Shown here piece after piece: positions 1 through 5,732 of a DNA stretch of 5,732 bases. The notes under the pieces are model-generated. The model was not told the DNA's origin. It did not search any database and worked only from the letters and a program-made list of their open reading frames with translations. The stretch spans positions 1 to 5,732 of the forward strand of contig JAPLWP010000115.1 of assembly GCA_026396535.1 (NCBI GenBank), given 5' to 3'. This DNA comes from Candidatus Magasanikiibacteriota bacterium. Its GTDB lineage: Bacteria > Patescibacteriota > Patescibacteriia > Magasanikbacterales > GWA2-37-8. A program made the translations under genes and the position numbers. Position 1 is the first letter of the stretch. Each line of letters starts with the position of its first letter.

Positions 1-1
1 T

Positions 2-415
2 AGTATTTTGCGTTTCATGTCGGACAAATTAACAGTATCAAGATAACAGCGCGACCTCACCGACAGCACTGTGATGCGCAATCAAGGCGTGGGATTAGCC
101 TATTCTCTTATTGCCTACAAAAATACTCTCATGGGTCTAGACAAAATAAAACCAAATTTAGAAAAAATAAATGCCGAACTTGAAGATCACTGGGAAGTAT
201 TGGCCGAAGCAATTCAAGTAGTGCTGCGCAAAGTGGGCTATCCAAAACCATACGAAAAACTAAAAGAATTAACTCGTGGCCAGACCATGGATAAAAAAAG
301 CATCCGTGATTTTATTTCTTCCCTAGATATTCCCAAAACTGAAAAAGAAAAGCTACTCAAACTCACCCCTTCAACCTACGTAGGACTTTCAGCCAAACTA
401 ACCAGTTTAATTTAA
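2..415 (+). pseudogene. purB: Adenylosuccinate lyase, C-terminal part, interrupted by an in-frame stop (5' end outside window)
   Basis: Adenylosuccinate lyase is a cytoplasmic homotetramer of the fumarase/aspartase superfamily. It releases fumarate from SAICAR and from adenylosuccinate. The frame is recognisable from base 2: ILRFMSDKLTVSR, a TAA stop at 44-46, then QRDLTDSTVMRNQGVG, followed by the family C-terminus WEVLAEAIQ, KPYEKLKELTRG and LTPSTYVGLSAKL. It follows the E. coli-type PurB almost residue for residue, and the part after the stop (122 codons) is close to what remains in E. coli PurB. The stop sits exactly where E. coli has Trp in SRWQRD. The active-site Arg (50-52), Ser (65-67) and Arg (77-79) of this motif are intact. 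The longest open stretch after the stop could start at GTG 71 or ATG 74, but that is inside the motif, lacks most of the enzyme and has no ribosome binding site. It is either a broken gene or a sequence/assembly error; the identity is secure, the broken state less so. purF starts 5 bases after the stop codon. Confidence 0.88.
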
Positions 416-420
416 ACCAT

Positions 421-1878
421 ATGTGTGGAATCATTGGAATATTTTCTCACGAACCAGTTGCTCAAGAAGTTTATGACGGACTGATCCATCTCCAGCATCG
501 CGGCCAAGACGCCTGCGGTATTTTGACTTTCAATGATCAATTCCACCTAGAAAAAGGTCCAGGTATGATTCGTGATGTTTTCAATCAAGAAAATATTAGC
601 CGCCTCACTGGCAATTGGGGCCTGGGACACACTCGCTATTCCACCGCTGGTTCCAAATTTGGCAGCGAAAATGCTCAACCGTTTACTTTGTCTTCACCAT
701 ACGGCATGGCGATGATTCATAATGGCGACCTCACCAATTATAAAGAATTAAAAAAAGAACTAGAAGAAAAAGATCGCCGCCACTGCAATACTACTTCAGA
801 CCTAGAAGTAATCATGCATATTTTTGCGGCCAAACTTTCTACCCTAGATCCAAAAAATGATATTTTTGAAAATCTTTGTACTGCTGTTGAATCTATTTAC
901 GATCGTGCTCGTGGTGGCTATTCCGTCCTTGGTATTATTGCTGGCGTAGGCATGGTAGCATTTCGTGATCCACATGGTATCCGCCCTTTTGTCTGCGGCA
1001 CTCGCAAACGACCAGATGGTACCCATGATTATATTTTCTCTTCAGAAAATACTATGTACTATCCGCTTGGCTTTGAATTCCAAGGCAATGTCCAGGCTGG
1101 TGAATTAATTTTTATTAATACCAAAGGCGAAATGCAAAGCCGCGTACTACGCAAAGAAATTTTTACTCCAGATATTTTTGAATATATTTATTTTGCTCGT
1201 CCGGATGCGATGATAAATAATGTAAGTGTCTATCGTTCTCGTCTACGCATGGGACAAAATTTGGCCAGACGTTGGAAAGAAGTACATCCTGACATTTTGC
1301 CTGATGTAGTAGTGCCAGTACCTTTTTCTTCCAATACCGCCGCGCTATCGATGGCTCACGAACTCGGGGTGCGCTATACCGAAGGATTGTATAAAAATCC
1401 ATACGTAGGTCGCACTTTTATTATGCAGGGCCAAGCGGTACGTCGTAAATCAGTTTTACAAAAATTATCTCCGCAAGAAACTGAACTAAAAGATAAAATT
1501 GTTTTACTCGTAGATGATTCAATTGTACGCGGCACTACGAGCAAAGAAGTGGTGAAACTGGTTCGTCATGCCGGAGCCAAAAAAATATATTTTGCTTCCG
1601 CTTGCCCACCGATAAAATTCCCAGATTTTTATGGCATTGATTTGCCAAATCGTAAAGATCTAATTGCTGCCAATAAAACCGAAGAAGAAATTCGTGAATA
1701 TATTGGCGCGGATATTTTGCTATATCAAACTATCGACGATCTAGTAGAAGCCGTCACCAGAAAAGGCCACCACAATATCGATCGCCCCTCTATGCCCTAT
1801 CTCGATGGTTGGTATGTGACCGGTGACATAAATATAGATGAACTGGAAGCTATGGAGAAAGAAAAAACTACTGAATAA
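421..1878 (+). CDS. purF: Amidophosphoribosyltransferase (glutamine PRPP amidotransferase)
   Basis: PurF catalyses the first committed step of purine synthesis: PRPP + glutamine + water to 5-phosphoribosylamine, glutamate and pyrophosphate. The N-terminal class II glutaminase domain (about residues 2-240) begins MCGIIGIFSH. Cys2 becomes the N-terminal nucleophile after Met removal, so there is no propeptide. HRGQDACG (26-33), HTRYSTAG (70-77), IHNGDLTNY (99-107) and TSDLE (125-129) are standard glutaminase motifs. The C-terminal phosphoribosyltransferase domain carries YVGRTFIM (328-335) and the PRPP loop LLVDDSIVRGTTS (362-374), followed by KFPDFYGIDLP. The length of 485 residues is close to the 505 of E. 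coli. The few cysteines do not form the C-terminal pair that binds the Fe-S cluster in the B. subtilis type, so this is the cluster-free E. coli-like type. The start is fixed by the need for Cys2. No Shine-Dalgarno is visible; translation is probably coupled to purB, 5 bases upstream. In this pathway the enzyme is usually feedback-inhibited by purine nucleotides (family knowledge). Confidence 0.98.
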   Translation: MCGIIGIFSHEPVAQEVYDGLIHLQHRGQDACGILTFNDQFHLEKGPGMIRDVFNQENISRLTGNWGLGHTRYSTAGSKFGSENAQPFTLSSPYGMAMIHNGDLTNYKELKKELEEKDRRHCNTTSDLEVIMHIFAAKLSTLDPKNDIFENLCTAVESIYDRARGGYSVLGIIAGVGMVAFRDPHGIRPFVCGTRKRPDGTHDYIFSSENTMYYPLGFEFQGNVQAGELIFINTKGEMQSRVLRKEIFTPDIFEYIYFARPDAMINNVSVYRSRLRMGQNLARRWKEVHPDILPDVVVPVPFSSNTAALSMAHELGVRYTEGLYKNPYVGRTFIMQGQAVRRKSVLQKLSPQETELKDKIVLLVDDSIVRGTTSKEVVKLVRHAGAKKIYFASACPPIKFPDFYGIDLPNRKDLIAANKTEEEIREYIGADILLYQTIDDLVEAVTRKGHHNIDRPSMPYLDGWYVTGDINIDELEAMEKEKTTE

Positions 1879-1880
1879 AT

Positions 1881-3194
1881 ATGAATATACTACTAGTCGG
1901 ATCAGGCGCGCGCGAACACACCATTGCCAGAGCCATAAAAAAATCTAAACATACCAATAATTTATTCTGTTTTGCGTCTAGCAATAATCCTGGAATAAAA
2001 TCTTTGTGTGCCGGATATGAAGTTGGCAAAATTTCTGAGCCGGCTGCTGTGCTCAATTTTGCACAAATAAATAAAATTGATTGGGCATTTATCGGTCCAG
2101 AAGCACCTCTAGAAGCTGGTGTGGTAGATATACTCGATGCTGTAAGCATACCAAGTGTCGGTCCAATAAAACAGCTCGCACAGCTTGAAACCAGCAAATC
2201 TTTTACTCGCGACCTCCTAACTAAATATAATATCCCAGCTTGCCCAGGCTATAAATTTTTTACTTCCATGAACGGTGTAAAAGAATTTATTGAATCCCTT
2301 GGTGGCAATTATGTAGTGAAGGCCGACGGCCTCATGGGCGGCAAAGGTGTAAAAGTTTCCGGCGACCATCTGGCTAGTATCGACGAAGGCATATCATGGT
2401 GCCAAGAATTAATAAACTCCGGTAAAACTTTTTTAATTGAAGAAAAATTAATCGGCCAAGAATTTTCACTGATGAGCTGGTGCGATGGCGAACACCTAGC
2501 TCATATGCCAGCCGTACAGGATCACACGCGCGCGTTTGTGGGCGACACTGGTCCCAACACTGGCGGCATGGGCACTTATTCCGATGGCGATCACAGCTTA
2601 CCATTTTTGACTTCTGCTGATATTGATCAAGCCAGAAAAATAAATGAAGCTACTGCCAAAGCTATAAAAAATAAATTTAATGAAAATTACAAAGGAATTT
2701 TATACGGCGGTTTTATGGCTACCAAAGATGGTGTGAAACTTATTGAATATAATGCGCGTCTAGGTGATCCTGAAACTATGAACGTGTTGCCAATTTTGGA
2801 AAGTGATTTTATAGAATTATGCCAAAGTATTATTGACGGCAATTTGTCCCAAGACAAAGCTATTTTTTCCAATCTCGCCACTGTCTGTAAATACGCTGTA
2901 CCAAATGGCTACCCGGACGAAGCTGTAAAAAATGAACTGATAAATATTTCCGCTGTCACTGATTCAGATCACCTCTACCTAGCTTCTGTCGATCAAAAAA
3001 CAGATGGACTATACGAAACCGGCTCACGCACCGTTGCCTTTGTCGGCATAGCCTCTACCATCGCCCAGGCAGAACAAATTGCTGAAACTGAAATAAATAA
3101 AATAACCGGACCACTTTTTCACCGCGAAGATATTGGCACTACAGAACTCATAAATAAAAGAATCGAGATGATGAAAGAATTAAGAAATATATGA
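1881..3194 (+). CDS. purD: Phosphoribosylamine-glycine ligase (GAR synthetase)
   Basis: PurD joins glycine to 5-phosphoribosylamine using ATP, giving glycinamide ribonucleotide; it is a cytoplasmic ATP-grasp enzyme. The domains run in the family order. The N-terminal domain opens MNILLVGSGAREH (1-13) and has FIGPEAPLEAG (70-80). The ATP-grasp part has VVKADGLMGGKGVKV (145-159), FLIEEKLIGQEFS (184-196) and the signature GDTGPNTGGMGTYS (221-234). The metal-binding stretch IEYNARLGDPETM (288-300) follows, then a C-terminal domain ending with SRTVAFVGI and FHREDIGT (413-420). The 437 residues fit the usual size (about 430), so the gene looks intact. The start ATG lies 2 bases after the purF stop and leads straight into the conserved first strand. 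The gene ends in TGA overlapping the purN start as ATGA. The only purine-rich run upstream, GGAGAAAG near 1855, is too far away to be a normal ribosome binding site. Confidence 0.97.
   Translation: MNILLVGSGAREHTIARAIKKSKHTNNLFCFASSNNPGIKSLCAGYEVGKISEPAAVLNFAQINKIDWAFIGPEAPLEAGVVDILDAVSIPSVGPIKQLAQLETSKSFTRDLLTKYNIPACPGYKFFTSMNGVKEFIESLGGNYVVKADGLMGGKGVKVSGDHLASIDEGISWCQELINSGKTFLIEEKLIGQEFSLMSWCDGEHLAHMPAVQDHTRAFVGDTGPNTGGMGTYSDGDHSLPFLTSADIDQARKINEATAKAIKNKFNENYKGILYGGFMATKDGVKLIEYNARLGDPETMNVLPILESDFIELCQSIIDGNLSQDKAIFSNLATVCKYAVPNGYPDEAVKNELINISAVTDSDHLYLASVDQKTDGLYETGSRTVAFVGIASTIAQAEQIAETEINKITGPLFHREDIGTTELINKRIEMMKELRNI
3191..3194 (+). promoter_or_regulatory. purD/purN ATGA stop-start overlap
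   Basis: The TGA that ends purD shares bases with the ATG of purN. The preceding bases (GATGAAAGAATTAAGAAATAT) contain only a weak GAAAG run and no clear Shine-Dalgarno. Re-initiation by the ribosome that has just finished purD is the likely mode of translation (inference). A second ATG directly follows. Confidence 0.7.
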
Positions 3195-3769
3195 TGCATT
3201 TAGCAGTACTAGGATCCACTCGTGGCACAGACATGCAAGCAATTATTGACGCCATAGAATCCAAAAAACTCGACGCCCAAATAGATATCGTGATAAGCAA
3301 CAAACCCGATGCTTATATTTTGGAGCGCGCTACAAAGCACGGCATAAAAAATCTCTACATCGATGCCTCCGGAAAAACTCGCGAAGAATATGACAAACTC
3401 GTACTCAAAGAATTAAAAAAGTTTAAAATAAATCTGGTTCTGCTTATTGGCTATATGCGTATCGTATCGGGCGTACTGGTATATGCTTACAAAGATAAAA
3501 TTCTCAATGTCCACCCTTCGCTACTTCCCGCCTTTGCTGGCGGCATGGACAAAAACGTTCACGCCGAAGTACTCAAAGCCGGAGTAAAAAATACCGGCTG
3601 CACTATTCACTATGTAGACGAAGGAGTAGACACCGGCCGAGTATTATTAAAAAAGAAATGCAAAGTAGCACCGGACGAAACTGTAGAAACACTAAAAGCC
3701 AAAGTACAAAAATTAGAAGGCGAAGCCTTTATAGAAGTAATCCAAATGCTAAATAAAAAATTAATATGA
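3191..3769 (+). CDS. purN: Phosphoribosylglycinamide formyltransferase (GAR transformylase), folate-dependent
   Basis: PurN transfers a formyl group from 10-formyltetrahydrofolate to GAR, giving FGAR. The protein is a single Rossmann-like formyltransferase domain of 192 residues, against 212 in E. coli. The N-terminal GAR phosphate loop is GSTRGTDMQAIIDAI (8-22), a variant of the E. coli SGNGSNLQAI form. ISNKPDA (35-41), IGYMRIVS (86-93) and the catalytic segment LNVHPSLLP (105-113) follow. Asn106 and His108 match the catalytic pair, and Asp147 in VDEGVDTGR matches the third catalytic residue. AGGMDKNVH (116-124) is the variant substrate loop that goes with this subtype. Two ATG codons stand side by side at 3191 and 3194. 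The first overlaps the purD stop as ATGA; either could be used. The gene is the smallest of the cluster but has all key residues, so it should be active. It ends in another ATGA overlap, with purH. Confidence 0.96.
   Translation: MMHLAVLGSTRGTDMQAIIDAIESKKLDAQIDIVISNKPDAYILERATKHGIKNLYIDASGKTREEYDKLVLKELKKFKINLVLLIGYMRIVSGVLVYAYKDKILNVHPSLLPAFAGGMDKNVHAEVLKAGVKNTGCTIHYVDEGVDTGRVLLKKKCKVAPDETVETLKAKVQKLEGEAFIEVIQMLNKKLI
3766..3769 (+). promoter_or_regulatory. purN/purH ATGA stop-start overlap
   Basis: The ATG of purH and the TGA of purN overlap by the same four-base pattern as purD/purN. The upstream AAATAAAAAATTAAT has no G-rich ribosome binding site at all, so coupled re-initiation is the simplest reading (inference). 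Confidence 0.7.
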
Positions 3770-5301
3770 ACACAACCAATACCAATATCAAACGCGCTCT
3801 AATTTCTGTATCAGATAAAAATGGTATCGTAGAATTTGCTAAAGAATTAAATACTTTGGGAGTAGAAATAATTTCTACCGGCGGCACTTTTAAAGCTCTG
3901 ACTGATGCTGGAATTCCTGCAATTGAAATTTCAGAATTCACCGGCTTCCCAGAAATGATGGACGGTCGTGTGAAAACTTTGCACCCATTCGTACACGGCG
4001 GTATCTTGGGATTGCGCGACAAACACGCTGATCAAGCCGCTGAACACAATATCAAATGGATTGATCTCGTAGTCTGCAACCTATATCCATTTTCCGCCAC
4101 CATCCAAAAACCAAACGTCACCAAAGATGAAGCCATAGAAAATATCGACATCGGCGGACCAAGCATGATCCGCAGTGCAGCCAAAAATATCGGCTACGTA
4201 TCGGTAATAGTAGATCCAATTGATTATTCTCCCCTACTAGCAGAATTGCAAAATGGCGGTGTGACCTACGACACCCGCGCCAGATTGTCCGCCAAAGCTT
4301 TTGGACACACTGCCGCCTACGACAGCATCATCCATAATTATTTTAAAACGGATGCCTTTCCAGAAGATTATACTCTTTCTTTCAAAAAGTTTTATGATTT
4401 GCGCTATGGCGAAAATCCTCACCAGCTCGCCTGTGTGTACAAAGAACCAAACAACACCGAAAATAATATTCTCAACGCCAAAATTCATCAAGGCAAACAA
4501 TTGTCTTATAACAATATTAACGATGCCGATGGCGCGCTCAATCTGACCCGTGAATTTACACAGCCAGCTTGTGTAGTAGTAAAACACGCCAACCCTTGTG
4601 GCGTAGCCACCGGCGAAGATATCACCGAAGTATTCCGTCATGCATACAATGCCGATGCGCTCTCCGCTTTTGGTGGCATCATCTCGCTGAATCGTATTTG
4701 CACCAAAGAAATCGCAGAAGAAATTGCGAAGGTCTTTGCCGAAATTGTAATCGCTCCATCATATGAGCCAGCTGCCTTGGAAATCCTAGCCACGAAAAAA
4801 AATCTACGCGTACTAGAAACCGGCGAGCTCTCACCACCAAAACCAAAACAAGAATTCCGCTATGTAGATGGCGGACTACTAGTGCAGGACAGAGATGTAA
4901 ATATCGTGATGGCAGATCAATTAAAAATAGTCACGCTCAAACAACCAACCCCAGAACAAATTAGCACCATGCTATTTGCTTGGAAAGTTTTGAAATATAT
5001 CAAATCCAACGGTATTTTAATCGCCAAAGAAAATGTCACAGTTGGTGTGGGTGCGGGTCAAGTGTCACGCGTGGATGCCGTAGACATGGCGATAAAAAAA
5101 GCCGGTGATAAAATCAGCAACACTATTTTGGCTTCGGATGCATTCTTCCCTTTCCGTGATAGCATTGATAAATTAGCCGGCACCGGAATCACCGCGATCA
5201 TTCAGCCAGGTGGATCTATCAAAGATGAGGAAGTAATCAAGGCTTGTAATGAACATGGGATCACGATGGTGTTTACTGGGGTGAGGTGTTTTAAACATTA
5301 A
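3766..5301 (+). CDS. purH: Bifunctional AICAR formyltransferase / IMP cyclohydrolase
   Basis: PurH carries out the last two steps to IMP: formylation of AICAR with 10-formyltetrahydrofolate, then ring closure. The N-terminal MGS-like cyclohydrolase domain (about residues 8-150) shows KRALISVSDK (9-18), ISTGGTFKAL (36-45), FPEMMDGRVKTLHP (61-74), VCNLYPF (103-109) and IDIGGPSMIRSAAKN (127-141). The formyltransferase domain (about 200-511) shows LRYGENPHQ (212-220), the catalytic Lys273-His274 in VVKHANPCGVATG (271-283), DALSAFGGIISLN (297-309), GQVSRVDAVDMA (431-442) and SDAFFPFRDSID (457-468). The C-terminus GVRCFKH resembles the usual family ending. The 511 residues are close to the roughly 530 of E. 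coli, so the gene is complete. The start ATG overlaps the purN stop by four bases and has no Shine-Dalgarno, suggesting coupled translation. It is the last gene of the cluster and is followed by a strong terminator. Confidence 0.98.
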   Translation: MNTTNTNIKRALISVSDKNGIVEFAKELNTLGVEIISTGGTFKALTDAGIPAIEISEFTGFPEMMDGRVKTLHPFVHGGILGLRDKHADQAAEHNIKWIDLVVCNLYPFSATIQKPNVTKDEAIENIDIGGPSMIRSAAKNIGYVSVIVDPIDYSPLLAELQNGGVTYDTRARLSAKAFGHTAAYDSIIHNYFKTDAFPEDYTLSFKKFYDLRYGENPHQLACVYKEPNNTENNILNAKIHQGKQLSYNNINDADGALNLTREFTQPACVVVKHANPCGVATGEDITEVFRHAYNADALSAFGGIISLNRICTKEIAEEIAKVFAEIVIAPSYEPAALEILATKKNLRVLETGELSPPKPKQEFRYVDGGLLVQDRDVNIVMADQLKIVTLKQPTPEQISTMLFAWKVLKYIKSNGILIAKENVTVGVGAGQVSRVDAVDMAIKKAGDKISNTILASDAFFPFRDSIDKLAGTGITAIIQPGGSIKDEEVIKACNEHGITMVFTGVRCFKH

Positions 5302-5314
5302 CATTGTTTCTAAA

Positions 5315-5358
5315 TTAATAAAAAATACACCAAATTTATTTGGTGTATTTTTTATTAA
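5315..5358. terminator. Bidirectional intrinsic terminator between convergent purH and the ATP-grasp gene
   Basis: A perfect 20-bp inverted repeat (arms 5315-5334 and 5339-5358) surrounds a four-base TTTA loop. The core arm is TACACCAAA / TTTGGTGTA. It is flanked by six A on the left (5320-5325) and six T on the right (5348-5353), so each strand gives a hairpin followed by a U-run. It lies 14 bases past the purH stop and 6 bases past the stop of the minus-strand gene, the right place to end both transcripts. The stem is AT-rich, with four G-C pairs per arm. Function is inferred from structure and position. Confidence 0.92.
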
Positions 5359-5363
5359 GAACT

Positions 5364-5732
5364 CTATTTACCCATACTCTTCAAAACCTCCAAATATAAA
5401 TTCTCCACAATCTTTTCCTGAGCTTTACCACTACGCGCATAATGATCTAAGCCCGGAGCAGCATTAGTTTCTAAAATCCAATATTTCCTTGGTTTCTCAC
5501 TTATATCCCCATCAATCATCAAATCAACTCCACACAATCTTAACCCCATATCTTTAGTTAATTTTATAGAAATACTTTTAAATTCAGAATGAATTTTAGT
5601 GGTAACATCTATCGAATCTCCGCCAGTAGATAAATTTGCATTATCCAATAAAAATATCTGCTGACCTTTAGCTGGCTTAGATGAGAAATCAAAACCTTGG
5701 CGTTTTAATTTCTTAACAATCCTGGGATCATC
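5364..5732 (-). CDS. ATP-grasp ligase, C-terminal fragment (GshF / cyanophycin synthetase / RimK-like), 5' end outside window
   Basis: The minus-strand frame stays open from the TAG stop at 5364-5366 to the right edge, giving 122 residues of the C-terminal part of a larger protein. The visible region is the end of an ATP-grasp fold. It has PAKGQQIFLLDNANLSTGGDS (residues 20-40 of the fragment), an IDVT segment, LRLCGVDLMI (64-73) and YWILETNAAPGLDHYA (84-99). The Asp of GVDLMI and the Glu and Asn of LETN are the usual Mg-ATP ligands of the family. NLSTGGDSIDVT and CGVDL resemble bifunctional glutathione synthetase (GshF) and cyanophycin synthetase, and NAAPGL resembles cyanophycin synthetase and RimK-type amino acid ligases. 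Such enzymes make peptide-like bonds through acyl-phosphates. The substrate cannot be told from this fragment, so no gene symbol is given. The apparent TTG start at 5648 lies inside the fold and is not a real start. The gene is convergent to the pur cluster and probably unrelated to it. Confidence 0.85.
   Translation of the reverse strand, partial: DDPRIVKKLKRQGFDFSSKPAKGQQIFLLDNANLSTGGDSIDVTTKIHSEFKSISIKLTKDMGLRLCGVDLMIDGDISEKPRKYWILETNAAPGLDHYARSGKAQEKIVENLYLEVLKSMGK

Noticed and set aside
44..46. Stop-codon reassignment (TAA or TGA read as an amino acid)
   Set aside because: purB, purF and purH end at TAA, and purD and purN end at TGA, at the expected family C-termini. Trp is TGG elsewhere, so a standard code fits.
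71..415. An independent 114-residue gene starting at GTG 71 or ATG 74
   Set aside because: The sequence is plainly the C-terminus of PurB, and the homology continues upstream through the stop to base 2. The start lies inside a conserved motif and has no ribosome binding site.
1868..2197. A minus-strand 109-residue open frame across the purF/purD junction
   Set aside because: It is antisense to conserved PurD sequence, with no homology or start signal.
3729..4022. A minus-strand open frame across the purN/purH junction with a hydrophobic end
   Set aside because: It lies opposite two well-supported genes. The hydrophobic stretch results from the A-rich purN/purH junction read in reverse.
4237..4641. 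A 134-residue antisense open frame within purH
   Set aside because: It overlaps strongly conserved purH coding sequence, has no recognisable domain and no ribosome binding site; it is a shadow of purH codon usage.
5364..5648. A complete 94-residue minus-strand gene starting at TTG 5648
   Set aside because: The frame is open to the window edge and the upstream codons encode the matching ATP-grasp segment PAKGQQIFLL, so the true start is outside the window.

Overview
The window is an ordinary-looking, densely packed piece of bacterial chromosome. It is dominated by a plus-strand de novo purine biosynthesis cluster in the order purB (3' part) - purF - purD - purN - purH. A perfect 20-bp inverted-repeat terminator follows, and then the 3' part of a convergent minus-strand ATP-grasp ligase gene that runs off the right edge. 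I saw no RNA genes, mobile elements, CRISPR arrays or long non-coding stretches. The only intergenic gap of any size is the roughly 60 bases holding the terminator.

Organism: the sequence is moderately AT-rich, with many AAA, GAA and ATA codons. Genes are separated by 5 or 2 bases or overlap by 4, and no start has a convincing Shine-Dalgarno sequence. PurB and PurF are of the E. coli-like types. The genetic code looks standard: purD and purN end at TGA exactly where their families end, and tryptophan is TGG. Small, compact, weakly Shine-Dalgarno-dependent genomes of this kind are seen among candidate-phylum (Patescibacteria/CPR-like) bacteria and some other environmental lineages. This placement is a guess from style, not a phylogenetic result.

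How the genes work together: PurF makes phosphoribosylamine from PRPP and glutamine, PurD adds glycine to give GAR, and PurN formylates GAR to FGAR. PurB releases fumarate from SAICAR (and from adenylosuccinate in the AMP branch). PurH formylates AICAR and closes the ring to IMP. The window therefore covers steps 1, 2, 3, 8, 9 and 10. The enzymes for FGAM synthesis, AIR formation, carboxylation and SAICAR synthesis are not here and must lie elsewhere if the pathway is complete.

The most notable anomaly is in purB. The conserved reading frame continues upstream to the window edge, but it is cut by an in-frame TAA at 44-46, exactly where E. coli-type PurB has a tryptophan in its substrate-binding SRWQRDLTDS motif. 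Only a C-terminal piece could be made from a downstream start. I found no convincing evidence for an undescribed biological system in this window.
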